Of a stretch of DNA of 64,000 bases, positions 46,256 through 56,565 are shown piece after piece. The stretch is from Meridianimarinicoccus aquatilis (lineage in GTDB: Bacteria > Pseudomonadota > Alphaproteobacteria > Rhodobacterales > Rhodobacteraceae): positions 62,001 through 126,000 of the forward strand of contig NZ_SMZO01000004.1 in assembly GCF_004358675.1 (NCBI RefSeq), in the 5' to 3' direction. The notes beneath the pieces were generated by a model. It searched no databases, had not been told where the DNA came from, and saw only the letters and a list, made by a program, of their open reading frames with translations. The position numbers were made by a program, and so were the translations under genes. Within the stretch, counting starts at the first letter, position 1, and every line of letters starts with the position of its first letter.

Positions 46256-47566
46256 TTAGCTTCGCCCCACGTCTGGCAAGGGCTGGTATTCCTCTATGTC
46301 TTCATCCTCGCCCTCGTCGTCAGGGTCAGCCACATCTTCATACTCGGGGTTGTATTCCACCGCCGCATTGACGGCGATGGATGTGGACGACAGCGTGATG
46401 GGTGCGAAGGCAGCTGTGTCCTGCACAGCGGGCGCAGCGCGGCGGAACGACCGATAGATGCCATAGACAAGCAATGTGGCCATGATTGCGACAATGAAAA
46501 TAAAGAACCCACGCGGCCCGAATACGCCCATCATCCAACCTGTCAAAAGCGGGCCACCGATTGCACCGACACCATTCAGAAAGATCAATCGCCCAGAGGC
46601 AGACGCCATATCATCATGGTCAAGGTAGTCATTGGCATACGCAATCACCAAACCGTAAAGCGGGTTGGCAGCCCCGCCGATGATAAAGGCAGAGACGAGC
46701 AGCGGATAAAACCCGCCCTGCAATATCCCAAGCATACCGCCAATGATGCCGATCCCGACAACCATCAGGATCAAGCGCCGCCTGTCCATCCGATCCGACA
46801 AGTATCCGATGGGAAATTGAAGGATCAGTCCACCCACATAGATGGCTGCAACGAACGCTGAGATTTGTGGAACGGTCAGCCCCGCTTGCCCCCCAAATAC
46901 CGACGCCATCCCGAACAGTGCGGAATAGACGCCACCCAGAAGGAAGCTGCTCACGCAACTCAGCGGTGCAAGGCGGAACAATTCAAGCGTGCTCATCGCC
47001 TTGGCCGTTTCATAAGCCGGAGTCGGAACGACACTAAGCAGAATGGGCGCAAAGGCGATGGAAACCAAAACCGATGGCACGATGAACAATACAAACCCGG
47101 ACGGATCGCCCAAGTTGAGCAGCCCCTGTGCCGACACAACGCCAAGCATCTGCACGATCATGTACAAAGACAGTGCCTTGCCCCGGTTTTCGTTACTGGC
47201 AGCGTTATTCAGCCAGCTTTCAGCCGTCACGTAGACGCCCGAGAAACAAAACCCCATGGCCACGCGCAAGACAATCCAGACCCACGGCTCTGTCATGGTC
47301 GGAAACATGATCAAAATGGCCGAAATGAAAGAGCCAAGCGCGGCAAATACCCGAACGTGTCCGACGCGCTGGATCAGCTTGGGCGCAAAATAGGAGCCAC
47401 CCAAAAACCCAAGGAAATAGGCGGACATTACCAACGACATATCGAAGGTCGAAAAATTTTCGATCGTGCCGCGAATACCCAGAAGCGTGCCCTGAATTCC
47501 GTTTCCGACCATCAACAGCATAACGCCGAGCAACAGAGCCCAAGAACGGGAAAGAGTTTCGATCAT
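46256..47566 (-). CDS. MFS transporter, YcaD-like
   Basis: 436 residues and about 12 transmembrane helices. MFS features include FLGFLGGSYFAPKLIQRVGH in the 2-3 loop and YLSDRMDRRRLILMVVG in the 8-9 loop. AESWLNNAASNENRGKALSLY is typical of YcaD-type transporters. The last 45 residues are a very acidic cytoplasmic tail (EDVADPDDEGEDEDIEE). Substrate unknown. The start at 47566 has no good ribosome site. Downstream of queA by 113 bases on the same strand. Confidence 0.85.
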   Translation of the reverse strand: MIETLSRSWALLLGVMLLMVGNGIQGTLLGIRGTIENFSTFDMSLVMSAYFLGFLGGSYFAPKLIQRVGHVRVFAALGSFISAILIMFPTMTEPWVWIVLRVAMGFCFSGVYVTAESWLNNAASNENRGKALSLYMIVQMLGVVSAQGLLNLGDPSGFVLFIVPSVLVSIAFAPILLSVVPTPAYETAKAMSTLELFRLAPLSCVSSFLLGGVYSALFGMASVFGGQAGLTVPQISAFVAAIYVGGLILQFPIGYLSDRMDRRRLILMVVGIGIIGGMLGILQGGFYPLLVSAFIIGGAANPLYGLVIAYANDYLDHDDMASASGRLIFLNGVGAIGGPLLTGWMMGVFGPRGFFIFIVAIMATLLVYGIYRSFRRAAPAVQDTAAFAPITLSSTSIAVNAAVEYNPEYEDVADPDDEGEDEDIEEYQPLPDVGRS

Positions 47567-47678
47567 TGCAATAGCCTATCTGACTGAACGTCTGTTTGGT
47601 CGGTTGCGCCGCACCGAGGGAAAAATACGCCCCAATGAGACCGGCGAATTGTAATGCCCCACTATAAAGTGGAACGCC

Positions 47679-48743
47679 TTAAACTGGTCCTCGCGGTAAC
47701 AACAAAGATGCATCGCCGTAACTGAAAAACCGATACCGTTGCGCAATGGCATGGGCATAGACATTGCGCATCCGGTCTGTTCCCATCAGCGCGGATACGA
47801 GCATCATCAAGGTTGATTTCGGCAGATGAAAGTTTGTCATCAGCCCGTCTGCGGCCCGAAATTCAAAACCGGGGTAGATGAAAATGTCTGTCGGTTCCGC
47901 CATGGGCTCAACCCGGCCAGTTTTGCGTGCAGCGGTTTCCAAAAGCCGCAAGGCCGTTGTCCCAACAGGAATAATCCTGCCCCCGGCAGCACGTGTGGCT
48001 TCAATCTCTGCGGCGGCGGCCGGTGTAATCTCGCCCCACTCGGCATGCATCTTGTGCTCGGCCGGGTCGTCAACCTTGACCGGCAGAAACGTGCCTGCGC
48101 CCACATGCAGCGTAACATGGGTAAAATCCACGCCGGCCGCTTCAATGCTCGACAAGAGCGCTTCGTCAAAATGCAGGGACGCTGTTGGCGCGGCCACGGC
48201 ACCGGTGCGCCGAGCAAAGACCGACTGATAATCCACTAAATCTTGCGCGTCTGCGGGCCGTTTCGCGGCGATGTAAGGCGGAAGCGGCATCGCGCCGGCC
48301 TCGGCCAATTCGGCCTCCAGCGCGTCACCGGTCAAAGTGAGATCCAGCCGGGCCGCGCCATCCTCGGTTCGGCCCAGCATGACCGCGCTCAGGTCATCCG
48401 TGAACACGATCCGTTCGCCATCACGCAACTTGCGAAGCGGCTTGACCAGCGCTGTCCAACTGCTGTCTGCCTGAGGTTCTAGCAGCGTGACTTCAATTCG
48501 CGCTTCACCGCTGCCGCTGACGGTTTCGCGGCTGCGTATCCCCGTCAAACGGACCGGTAAAACGCGCGTGTCGTTCAGCACCAAGCGATCGCCGGGACGC
48601 AAAAAGCCGGGAAGGTCGCCAACGTTCGCATCGATGACATCTTCGCCATGCGCGACCAACAGCCGGGCAGAACTGCGCGGTTGCGCCGGGCGTGTCGCGA
48701 TCAGATCTTCGGGCAAATCAAAATCAAAATCGTCAAGCGTCAC
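47679..48743 (-). CDS. queA: S-adenosylmethionine:tRNA ribosyltransferase-isomerase
   Basis: 354 residues. QueA adds the epoxycyclopentanediol group from AdoMet to preQ1 in tRNA, late in queuosine synthesis. It begins [19 protein letters not shown] and shows [76 protein letters not shown] and [16 protein letters not shown]. All are strong family signatures. The start overlaps the end of the AsmA-like gene by four bases. Confidence 0.95.
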   Translation of the reverse strand: MTLDDFDFDLPEDLIATRPAQPRSSARLLVAHGEDVIDANVGDLPGFLRPGDRLVLNDTRVLPVRLTGIRSRETVSGSGEARIEVTLLEPQADSSWTALVKPLRKLRDGERIVFTDDLSAVMLGRTEDGAARLDLTLTGDALEAELAEAGAMPLPPYIAAKRPADAQDLVDYQSVFARRTGAVAAPTASLHFDEALLSSIEAAGVDFTHVTLHVGAGTFLPVKVDDPAEHKMHAEWGEITPAAAAEIEATRAAGGRIIPVGTTALRLLETAARKTGRVEPMAEPTDIFIYPGFEFRAADGLMTNFHLPKSTLMMLVSALMGTDRMRNVYAHAIAQRYRFFSYGDASLLLPRGPV

Positions 48744-51700
48744 TGGTTCGAGCCTTTTGTTGCTGTGCCTTGCGCACCTTGTGTTCCGACCTGTTCATTC
48801 TGGCCGCGGAACACTTCCCGCAGGAAACCGGGCGTTAGCACCGACAATGGATTGGCTGCAAGCCTTGGTGCGCTCATGTCGCCACGCACAGTATAATGTA
48901 GACCAAAAAGCCCTTCCCCGCGCCGGGTCATGAAGCTTCCAATGCGGTTCAAGAAATAGATCGGGGAAACGACGCCTTGAAGATTGAGGGTGCGTCTGGC
49001 CAGATCAACGGTTCCATCCAGCGACATACCAATGGAGGGGCCTGTGGCGCTGCTGGCCATCAAGGTGATTTGACCGGGCGACAATGTAAATTCCGCCCGG
49101 ACATCATCAAAGGTGATCCCTTTGCCAGCCGCCTGCTCTAACGCCCCCACGACGCTGATCGCCGATAGAAATGCTGCAGCCTTGGGGCCGCCATGGATCG
49201 CAATATCAGCAATGCGCATCTGCCCGCGATAGGTTCCCGGCGCCCCGCGTGGTACCAGACGCACATCAAGTGCGCCTCCCTTGAGGAACGGAATGAGCCC
49301 GGCAGAGCGCAGCACGCTCCCCGCGTCGTCGCCGGTAAGATGAAGGGAAAGACCGCCACTATCCTTGCCCGCCGCAAGACGCGCACGGATGGGGGCATCG
49401 CCATTTACCCGGCCTTCCAACACACCGTGCATCCGTGACGACAGTGTTCCGCGCACATCCGTAAGGGCCAGTTTTTCCGCCAACCGAACTGTATCAAGAG
49501 CAACATCCATCCCAGGCCCAGTGCGGCCACGGCCGCTTCCGTTCTGCGGCGGCAAAAACCTCAGGTCCAGCGTGCCCCCCGTCAGCGACAAACGGCCACC
49601 GGGCGCATAGCGTCCCCTTGCGTCAAGCCATTTTCCCAGCGCCAGCCGGTTCACGGTCAGCTCGGCAAGCCCCGTACCGCCAGTGCTGCCGCCGCTGGGA
49701 TCGCGCATGCGTGCGGATGCATCGAGCCTAAGTCCGGGCATGCGCAGGTTGACACTGTCGATGGCCGGCTGCGGACCGATTTGGCCAACCAGATCAAACT
49801 GACCATCCGCGGCTTGCGACTTGTACACGCCAAGGGCAGGAACAGAGACCGCAAGACCCTTCAAATCAGCGTTGACTTGAACTTTATGCGGCCCGGACTG
49901 CGCCAGATCCAAAGTCATCCGCGCCAGTGTTTCGCCGCGCAACGCCCCCTTTGGCAGCCTTGCCCCGAATTTTTCAAACAGCTCAGCAGTGACCGGCAAA
50001 TCAGCAACCAGCGTGCCATATCCGGGCGCGCGTGTGGGGGCGGGCCGCTGAACCGGTCGCCACGGATCACCAATAGTCGGGCTGGATGGCTGTTCGAGAC
50101 GGCGAGAATAACCGATATGAATGGGCAGACCATCAAACTCGGCGGGGCCGTCAACCGTCACCTCTTTGCACGTTGCCGTAAACTCAAGCCGGTCTGACGC
50201 CAGAACGTGCCCGGCCACGAGCGTCTCGCTGCGGGCGTCATACACTTCCCCGCCAACTTGAAAGACCGGCTTTTTGCCCTTCCGATCCGGGCCGACCGGT
50301 ATCGACAGGTCAACATCTGTGCGAACCCGCCCATCAACTGCGCCTTCTGCCATTAATGGACTGGGCGCTGCTTCGGCGTCTATGGCGCGGTCTTTTGGCT
50401 GAAACAGTGGCTGTCCCAAAAGCGCAATCGCATTGGGCAGCGTGCCTTCGGCCGACAGGCTGACGAGCAAAGGGGCGTGGACACCATCGCTGCGCGCCCC
50501 TTTTGGACCAAGCCATTCGATGCCCGCAGTTGCACCAACAAGGGTCACATGGCCGGTTGCCGATACGGGCATCTTGCCCGAAGATGCTCGCAGCCCGAAT
50601 TGATGGCGTGCCAAACTGCCAAAGCCGCGCGCCTGCTCGAGCTGTGGCAGCCCTTTGACCAACGAAATCTGCGTTCCATCAAACCCGAAATCCAGCGCAA
50701 GATGCTGCAAACCGCCGCGTCCGTCCTTGCGCGGTGCCCCAAAGTCATGACGCATTGCCAGATGAACGCCCTGCACGTCGGCTTCGATCAATTCCCGCTC
50801 GAGCCAAGCACGCGTGCCGGTTGCAATTGCCGCGGGCCAGATAGCAAGCAGACTTTCCCGGTCCAGCTCCGCCGCGGCCAGATCAAGCGCGAGACGCGGG
50901 GCACCACCCTGCCCTTTGCGATCCACGACCCCGCTGCCGACCAGACGGACACCGCCCAGTTCTAGTGTCACAGCCCCTATTTCCAGAAAGCCCGTCGATC
51001 GGTTGAAGCGCATATCAGACCACAGCCGGTCTGCGGCCAGCTCCAAATCCCCGCCGTCACGCTTTTTCAGTTTTGTGCGCACATCCGTGAATGCCACCTG
51101 CCCGGTCAGCGTCGCAGCGGTGGCGCGCCTTAAATCGGCTCGACCGCTCATGGTGACCAAGCCACTGCGCAGGCTCATGTCCGTGATCGAAAGATATGAC
51201 CGGTCTGCCGACAGCGCCAAATGCGCGCGCAGACCATCCAGATCAATAGACTCAGCCGCCCCCGGCGAAACGATCTGCCCAGCCCCGACATTCAGATTGC
51301 CGATCAAGGGATGCGGTGTCCCGTCGGCGTCAATGGCCCCATTGAGATCGAGAGACACCGGCGCATCCAGCCGCGACAGCAACTCGCTCAGCGGGCCCGC
51401 CCCCACGACGCCGCGCACGCGCGCCGGACTGAGACCGCGCAAAGTCAACCTTAGCTCACCCGGTGCGCTATGTGTGGGACTGCTCAGATGCACCGCGATC
51501 CTGCCCGAATTCAGCGTGGCACCGTCATCGAATTCACCCATATCCGCATCAAGGGTCAGTGCACCGAATTTGTCCCGAAGGATGCGAAGGGCCCCGTTAC
51601 GGCTGGATATGCGGCGGCCATCACGCCCGTCATCCAGCGTGATGCCAAGCTCGTCCACCCCAAGCGTCGTCAGCCCCGCAAGCCATGGCGACGCCAACAG

Positions 51701-52243
51701 CACCTGTAATCGTTCCAGTGCCTGCGCAGGGCTTGCTGCATCCTGAACGACTGTCGCATCGCCCAGTTGAAGTGTCAGCCGACCTTGCGCATCGCGCGAC
51801 AGTGAAATTGCGACACCGCTGGCGAGAACGGCCTTTGGCACCACCCGCGCCGCCAGCGCATCATCCCGACTGAAAAGCGCTTCGATACGGTCAAATGCAA
51901 CCAAAAGATCGCCCGCGCGATCAAATACCGCGACCTCTTTTACGGCGACGGCAGGCGACAGGTTTTCGCGCAAATCGACTTGCGCGGCGCCCAATTCCAC
52001 AGTCAACCCGATGTCTGCTACGGCTTTGTTCAGGCGCGCTTCTGCATGGCTTAAGATCGTGACAGGGACGGGAATGGGGGAAAGCCGTGCAACCCAAAGA
52101 ACGGCAAGCCCTGTCAGTACAACCACAAAGGACAGGCGCATCACCCATCCTAGCAAAGCCCTTGCACACCTCACAAAATACAGAAAAACCCTCATGCCGC
52201 CACCGTAAGCCACTAGGCGCTTCACACCAAGCTTCAAGCGCAT
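48740..52243 (-). CDS. AsmA/YhdP-like envelope protein
   Basis: 1167 residues, the largest protein here. One N-terminal transmembrane helix (about 35-53, [20 protein letters not shown]) is followed by a very long periplasmic, beta-rich region. The C-terminal 250 residues contain an AsmA-like domain ([20 protein letters not shown] to [15 protein letters not shown]). YhdP, TamB and YdbH of this superfamily form bridge-like conduits that carry phospholipids to the outer membrane. By length and layout it is a YhdP-type member. Start codon uncertain: ATG 52243 has AGGTGAG just before it, ATG 52195 is another option. It is coupled to queA. Confidence 0.8.
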   Translation of the reverse strand: MRLKLGVKRLVAYGGGMRVFLYFVRCARALLGWVMRLSFVVVLTGLAVLWVARLSPIPVPVTILSHAEARLNKAVADIGLTVELGAAQVDLRENLSPAVAVKEVAVFDRAGDLLVAFDRIEALFSRDDALAARVVPKAVLASGVAISLSRDAQGRLTLQLGDATVVQDAASPAQALERLQVLLASPWLAGLTTLGVDELGITLDDGRDGRRISSRNGALRILRDKFGALTLDADMGEFDDGATLNSGRIAVHLSSPTHSAPGELRLTLRGLSPARVRGVVGAGPLSELLSRLDAPVSLDLNGAIDADGTPHPLIGNLNVGAGQIVSPGAAESIDLDGLRAHLALSADRSYLSITDMSLRSGLVTMSGRADLRRATAATLTGQVAFTDVRTKLKKRDGGDLELAADRLWSDMRFNRSTGFLEIGAVTLELGGVRLVGSGVVDRKGQGGAPRLALDLAAAELDRESLLAIWPAAIATGTRAWLERELIEADVQGVHLAMRHDFGAPRKDGRGGLQHLALDFGFDGTQISLVKGLPQLEQARGFGSLARHQFGLRASSGKMPVSATGHVTLVGATAGIEWLGPKGARSDGVHAPLLVSLSAEGTLPNAIALLGQPLFQPKDRAIDAEAAPSPLMAEGAVDGRVRTDVDLSIPVGPDRKGKKPVFQVGGEVYDARSETLVAGHVLASDRLEFTATCKEVTVDGPAEFDGLPIHIGYSRRLEQPSSPTIGDPWRPVQRPAPTRAPGYGTLVADLPVTAELFEKFGARLPKGALRGETLARMTLDLAQSGPHKVQVNADLKGLAVSVPALGVYKSQAADGQFDLVGQIGPQPAIDSVNLRMPGLRLDASARMRDPSGGSTGGTGLAELTVNRLALGKWLDARGRYAPGGRLSLTGGTLDLRFLPPQNGSGRGRTGPGMDVALDTVRLAEKLALTDVRGTLSSRMHGVLEGRVNGDAPIRARLAAGKDSGGLSLHLTGDDAGSVLRSAGLIPFLKGGALDVRLVPRGAPGTYRGQMRIADIAIHGGPKAAAFLSAISVVGALEQAAGKGITFDDVRAEFTLSPGQITLMASSATGPSIGMSLDGTVDLARRTLNLQGVVSPIYFLNRIGSFMTRRGEGLFGLHYTVRGDMSAPRLAANPLSVLTPGFLREVFRGQNEQVGTQGAQGTATKGSNQ

Positions 52244-52318
52244 CTCACCTGGACTGGACTTTCACGAGCCTGTGCTAGAACGTCTTCTACGATCCGTTTA
52301 AATGACAGAGGCATATCA

Positions 52319-52780
52319 ATGTTAGACGAAGGCGCACCCGCACCAGACTTCACCTTGCCACAAGATGGCGGTGACGATGTCACCCTGTCCCATCTGAAAG
52401 GCAAAACTGTCGTTTTATATTTTTACCCCCGTGACGACACCAGCGGGTGCACGAAACAAGCCGTTGCCTTTACCGAGCACACGGCCGCCTTCGAAGCGGC
52501 CGGCGCTGTTGTCCTTGGTGTGTCAAAAGACACCGTTGCCAAGCATGGCAAGTTCCGCGCCAAGCATGATCTGGGGATCGCGCTGTTGTCGGACGCCGAC
52601 AGTGATGTTTGCGAACGCTATGGCGTGTGGGCCGAGAAATCCATGTATGGCAAAACCTATCTCGGGATCGAGCGATCGACCTTCATCATCGACGGCACTG
52701 GAACAGTCCGTAAAATCTGGCGCAAAGTCAAAGTGCCCGGCCACGTTGAGGCGGTGTTGGACGCGGTCAAAGCTCTGTGA
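52319..52780 (+). CDS. bcp: Bcp-type thioredoxin-dependent peroxiredoxin
   Basis: 153 residues of the PrxQ/Bcp group, which reduces hydroperoxides. The peroxidatic cysteine is C44 in YPRDDTSGCTKQAVAF. Many Bcp proteins have a resolving cysteine five residues later; here that position is Val49. The only other cysteine is C98 (SDVCERYGVWAEK), at the place of C99 in E. coli. The enzyme may therefore work as a one-Cys type or resolve through C98. It is divergent from the AsmA-like gene; the stop overlaps the next start. Confidence 0.92.
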   Translation: MLDEGAPAPDFTLPQDGGDDVTLSHLKGKTVVLYFYPRDDTSGCTKQAVAFTEHTAAFEAAGAVVLGVSKDTVAKHGKFRAKHDLGIALLSDADSDVCERYGVWAEKSMYGKTYLGIERSTFIIDGTGTVRKIWRKVKVPGHVEAVLDAVKAL

Positions 52781-53604
52781 GTTTGCCGGACATCCCCAGC
52801 ACACTTGCAGAATGTGCCGTTGCGGTTCTGAGTACCTCGGATGCAAGGGCCAAAACATCCCTGTCTCGCGCGGTGACAGCGGCGTTTCGGGCATCACAAG
52901 CGGCAGGGGCACCGATGCCTGTTGGTCATGCGGCCCCGCCGATGCGCCCTGCACGCCCCGCCCGGCCAGAATTGCTGGACCCGCGCGACGTGCCGCGCCG
53001 AAAGCCCGGATCACCGGAAGGGCGCATCGCCTTGCTGCACGCCATTGCACATATCGAACTGAACGCCGTTGATCTTCACTGGGATATCATCGCCCGGTTT
53101 TCAGACACGCCCATGCCCGCCGGATTTGCCGCTGATTGGGTCAAAGCTGCCGATGAAGAATCCAAGCATTTCAACTTGATGTGTGACTGTCTTGAAGCGA
53201 TGGGAAGCCATTATGGTGCCCTTCCGGCCCATGCTGGTATGTGGCGCGCGGCCGAAGACACAGCCGAGGATCTGATGGGACGTCTGGCCGTTGTTCCCAT
53301 GGTGCTTGAGGCCCGCGGACTGGATGTAACCCCCGGAATGATTGAGGTTTTTCGCAAAGCAAAGGATCAGCGCGCCGTTGATGCACTTGAAGTGATCTAT
53401 GCCGAAGAAGTCGCTCATGTGGCCTATGGTTCGAAGTGGTTTCACTTCTTGTGCGGGCGCCACGACCTCGACCCAAAGGACGTCTTTCACGATCTGGTTC
53501 AACGCTATTTTCATGGGCCTCTCAAACCACCTTTCAACGACGAAAAGCGCGCCGAGGCTGGATTGCCCCCAGATTTCTACTGGCCATTGGCCGTTTCCGG
53601 TTAA
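52777..53604 (+). CDS. Ferritin-like DUF455 protein
   Basis: 275 residues starting at GTG 52777, overlapping the bcp stop by four bases. After a proline-rich linker, residues 80-250 show a four-helix ferritin-like fold with carboxylate and histidine ligands in HAIAHIELNAVDLHWD, DEESKHFNLM and YAEEVAHVAYG, spaced as in di-iron proteins such as MiaE. The family is DUF455. It may be a di-iron oxidase or hydroxylase; the reaction is unknown. Coupling with a peroxiredoxin hints at an oxidative stress setting (inference). Confidence 0.82.
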   Translation: MSLPDIPSTLAECAVAVLSTSDARAKTSLSRAVTAAFRASQAAGAPMPVGHAAPPMRPARPARPELLDPRDVPRRKPGSPEGRIALLHAIAHIELNAVDLHWDIIARFSDTPMPAGFAADWVKAADEESKHFNLMCDCLEAMGSHYGALPAHAGMWRAAEDTAEDLMGRLAVVPMVLEARGLDVTPGMIEVFRKAKDQRAVDALEVIYAEEVAHVAYGSKWFHFLCGRHDLDPKDVFHDLVQRYFHGPLKPPFNDEKRAEAGLPPDFYWPLAVSG

Positions 53605-53849
53605 ACCGACCGCCACTCGGCGGAAATCTGCCACTTTTCGCCCTCGTCAACGGGGGTTTTCCGCACCTTCGACACCATTCGTTGCAAAGACGTGATTGGG
53701 ACGCTACGCCCCTGAGTAACGCGCTGAAGCGCTGTAAAAGTGCAAGGCAAATACAGGCGATGAGGGACGGAGTGACAGGGCAAGACACCGCGCAGCAAGG
53801 CGAAGCAATTCCACACGCTTCGTCGGTTCAGCACGAAAACCACGCAGAC

Positions 53850-55175
53850 ATGCCCACGCTTCCTAAACCGAAGCTGATGGCCCGTCTTCTTCCCGAAAAG
53901 CGTATCTTCGTCAAATCAGATGAAGGCACCCGGTTTTTCCGGATCGGGCCGCGCCAGCAGCTTCTCGCAGGTGCCGGTGCTTTGGCACTTGTGGCGTGGT
54001 CTGTGACGGCGACGTCGTTTCTGGTGATTGAACTTGTGCAGGGCGGCGGCGCACAGACCGCCGCTTTGAACGAAAAGCTGGTCTATGAACAGCGTGTTCA
54101 GGAACTTGCGTCAGAACGCGACGCACAGCATCTGGCCGCGCTGGAAGCGCAGCAAGGGTATGACGCCGCGCTTGACGCTCTGTCGAGCTATCAGGACCGT
54201 TTGCTGAATGCCGAACTTCGGATCGCTGAAGTTGAACAAAGCCGGGCTGCCCTGCGCCGGATTTTGCAAACCGCAATGGTCGAGCGTGACGGCTTGGCAG
54301 AACGCTTGACGGCATTGGCACTGGAAGACGGAAGCGCCGATCTTGCCGCGCTGGAACGGCGCAGCGCTGAGGCGGAACAAACGGTCAAATTCCTGTCGCG
54401 CGCACTCAGCGACACGGCTCTCGACAAGGTTGCCGCCGTGACCGATGCGTCATCGGCGCAAGACCGGTTGGCGGCTCTTGAAAACGAACTTGAACTGACC
54501 CGCCAGGCCAGCGACCGCATTTTCGAACAACTCGAAGAGGCCGTCGTTCTGGCAATGGAACCGTTGGGCAAAATGTTCCGCGATGTGGGGCTGCCCCCTG
54601 AGAACATTCTAAAACAGATGCGGCAACAGTATTCAGGTGTAGGCGGTCCGCTGACACCGATTGCCTTGTCCACCAAGGGCACACCGGCAGACCCCGAAAG
54701 CCTGCGTGCGAATGCCATTCTGGACCAGATGGATGAGTTGAACCTCTACCGCATCGCGGCGGATAAAATTCCTTTTGCCCAGCCTGTTCATGCTGCCGTG
54801 AGACGGACTTCTGGGTTTGGATACCGGCGTGATCCGATCCGAGGCGGATCGCGGCTTCATGCAGGTATGGACTGGGCTGGCAGGTCTGGCACACCCATCT
54901 TGTCCACAGCCGACGGCGTCGTCGTGCATGCTGGCTGGCAGTCCGGCTACGGCAGAATGGTAAAAATCAAGCACGAGTTCGGAATGGAGACGCGATACGC
55001 GCATCTGTCCAAAATCACCGTGAAGGTTGGCCAAAGGGTCTCGCGCGGGGATTTGATCGGTGGTATGGGAAATTCTGGTCGCTCGACGGGCACGCATCTT
55101 CATTATGAAGTCCGCGTTAACGGCGATCCTGTGAACCCGATGACCTATATTAAGGCTGCCACAAATGTTTTCTAA
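53850..55175 (+). CDS. M23-family peptidoglycan endopeptidase, membrane-anchored
   Basis: 441 residues from ATG 53850. A transmembrane helix (about residues 40-60, LLAGAGALALVAWSVTATSF) is followed by a long coiled coil (about 80-260, Ala/Glu/Arg rich) and a LytM domain. The zinc site shows RLHAGMDWAGRSGTP (H and D), then GTHLHYEVRVNGDPVNP with the HLH pair. It cuts peptide cross-links in peptidoglycan in the periplasm. The start is uncertain: in-frame ATGs occur at 53760, 53850 and 53877, none with a clear ribosome site. I favour 53850 since homologues begin near LPEKRIF. Its end overlaps the bactofilin gene by 11 bases. Confidence 0.87.
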   Translation: MPTLPKPKLMARLLPEKRIFVKSDEGTRFFRIGPRQQLLAGAGALALVAWSVTATSFLVIELVQGGGAQTAALNEKLVYEQRVQELASERDAQHLAALEAQQGYDAALDALSSYQDRLLNAELRIAEVEQSRAALRRILQTAMVERDGLAERLTALALEDGSADLAALERRSAEAEQTVKFLSRALSDTALDKVAAVTDASSAQDRLAALENELELTRQASDRIFEQLEEAVVLAMEPLGKMFRDVGLPPENILKQMRQQYSGVGGPLTPIALSTKGTPADPESLRANAILDQMDELNLYRIAADKIPFAQPVHAAVRRTSGFGYRRDPIRGGSRLHAGMDWAGRSGTPILSTADGVVVHAGWQSGYGRMVKIKHEFGMETRYAHLSKITVKVGQRVSRGDLIGGMGNSGRSTGTHLHYEVRVNGDPVNPMTYIKAATNVF

Positions 55176-55662
55176 GAACCGGCCCCATGACCAAAAGCCC
55201 TCCGATGCAGACAAACCAGTGACAGAAACACGTTCGACCGCACCCACACCAAGTGCACCGGTTCAAACGGCCCCCAAGGCAAAACCGCCTGCATCCGTGT
55301 TGTCCACTGACCTGACCGTGACAGGCAATTTGCGCACTTCTGGGGACATCCAGATCGAAGGCACCATAGAAGGCGACGTGCACGCACATCTTTTGACCGT
55401 AGGTGAAAGTGCGACAGTACGCGGCGAAATCGTGGCCGACGATGTGGTCGTCAATGGCCATGTGATCGGGCGGGTGCGCGGCCTCAAGGTGCGGTTGACC
55501 TCAACTGCGCGGGTCGAAGGCGACATCATTCACAAGACCATCGCAATCGAAAGCGGTGCACATTTTGAAGGATCGGTTCAGCGCCAGGAAGACCCGCTCA
55601 AGACAAGCGGTCAAAAAGCAATTGCTGCACCAAAAACAACTGACGGCGCCGCAAACAATTAA
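55165..55662 (+). CDS. Bactofilin
   Basis: 165 residues. The bactofilin core (DUF583, about 48-140) has the repeating beta-helix pattern DLTVTGNLRTSGDIQIEGTI, then GDVHAHLLTVGESATVRGEI and VNGHVIGRVRGLKV. Disordered Pro/Thr-rich tails flank it. Bactofilins polymerise without nucleotide and place cell-wall enzymes; in several bacteria they act with M23 endopeptidases. The start codon lies 11 bases inside the M23 gene, strongly suggesting such a pairing here. Confidence 0.92.
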   Translation: MFSKNRPHDQKPSDADKPVTETRSTAPTPSAPVQTAPKAKPPASVLSTDLTVTGNLRTSGDIQIEGTIEGDVHAHLLTVGESATVRGEIVADDVVVNGHVIGRVRGLKVRLTSTARVEGDIIHKTIAIESGAHFEGSVQRQEDPLKTSGQKAIAAPKTTDGAANN

Positions 55663-55682
55663 TCGCACGCCGTTCAAGGTTT

Positions 55683-55707
55683 GGGCAGGCACACGAATTG
55701 CCTGCCC
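55683..55707. terminator. Hairpin between the bactofilin and DUF2189 genes
   Basis: A perfect eight-base stem, GGGCAGGC (55683-55690) with GCCTGCCC (55700-55707), nine-base loop, lies between two convergent genes. No strong U-run follows on either strand, so termination is probable but not certain. Confidence 0.45.
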
Positions 55708-55713
55708 GTTGGT

Positions 55714-56493
55714 TTATACAACTGACGCCCGATAAAGATGCCACGTTGCATGCCCCAACACCGGCAAGACGATGAGCAACCCGAAGAAATACGGGAACAT
55801 CCCAAGAAACAGCGCCGCAGTTACGCAAACGCCCCAGATCAACATTGGGCGTAAATTGCGCGACACAACGCCGACGCTTGTGATCATGGCTGTTACAAAA
55901 TCAACCTCACGATCTACCAGCATGGGCATGGCGATCACAGTGATCGAATAAAGGATCATTGCGACCAAGCCACCGATCAACAATTCTGCTGCGATCATCA
56001 TAAGTCCGTTTGGCGTGAGGAACACGTCGTACGAGGTGGAGACATTGGTCATCGTGCTGAGCCCCATGAACAACGCAAAAATGACGTGTCCGATAAACAC
56101 CCAGAAAATGAACAGAACGATGATGATGGCAGACAATGACGGGATTTGCCTGTCTTTTTCTCGCCAGACGCCAGTCAGCACTCGCTCCCATGTCGGCGTC
56201 TCACCAAGTTCAAGCAGGCGGCTGATTTCATAAAGCCCCACGGCCGCAAACGGACCCAGCAAAGGGAACCCAAACGCCGCCAGCATGATCCAATAGCTCT
56301 GTCCAGTGATCACCGTCAATTGCCACAGAGCCAATCCGCACAGGGTGTAGAAGCCCCCGAAAAATAACCCGAACTGGTAGGATCGTTTGAAGTCTTGCCA
56401 GCCTTTTTGAACGGCCTCTCGGATCATGTCCCCGGTTACCTGGTGAAAATCCGGCACTCCAAAACTGAGATCTGGGTCGTCTTTATGGGTCAT
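55714..56493 (-). CDS. DUF2189 membrane protein
   Basis: 259 residues and about six transmembrane helices. The family region includes GWQDFKRSYQFGLFFGGFYT and YWIMLAAFGFPLLGPFAAVGLYEISR, matching DUF2189, often annotated as a predicted cytochrome c oxidase subunit or an integral membrane protein. Function unknown. The start at 56493 (MTHKDDPD) has AAGGAGG ten bases upstream, which decides it over 56532. It is followed upstream by prfB on the same strand. Confidence 0.8.
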   Translation of the reverse strand: MTHKDDPDLSFGVPDFHQVTGDMIREAVQKGWQDFKRSYQFGLFFGGFYTLCGLALWQLTVITGQSYWIMLAAFGFPLLGPFAAVGLYEISRLLELGETPTWERVLTGVWREKDRQIPSLSAIIIVLFIFWVFIGHVIFALFMGLSTMTNVSTSYDVFLTPNGLMMIAAELLIGGLVAMILYSITVIAMPMLVDREVDFVTAMITSVGVVSRNLRPMLIWGVCVTAALFLGMFPYFFGLLIVLPVLGHATWHLYRASVV

Positions 56494-56565
56494 TGACGCG
56501 GTCCTCCTTGATGCAATCAGACCACCGCGCATAGGACTATGTCAAAGGCGCAATTGCCTCAGGCA

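Noticed and set aside
45857-46861. Plus-strand open frame of 334 codons across DUF924 and MFS genes
   Set aside because: Spans two unrelated minus-strand genes; composition unlike a real protein.
50814-51746. Plus-strand open frame of 310 codons opposite the AsmA-like gene
   Set aside because: Ser/Arg/Pro-rich shadow with no ribosome site.
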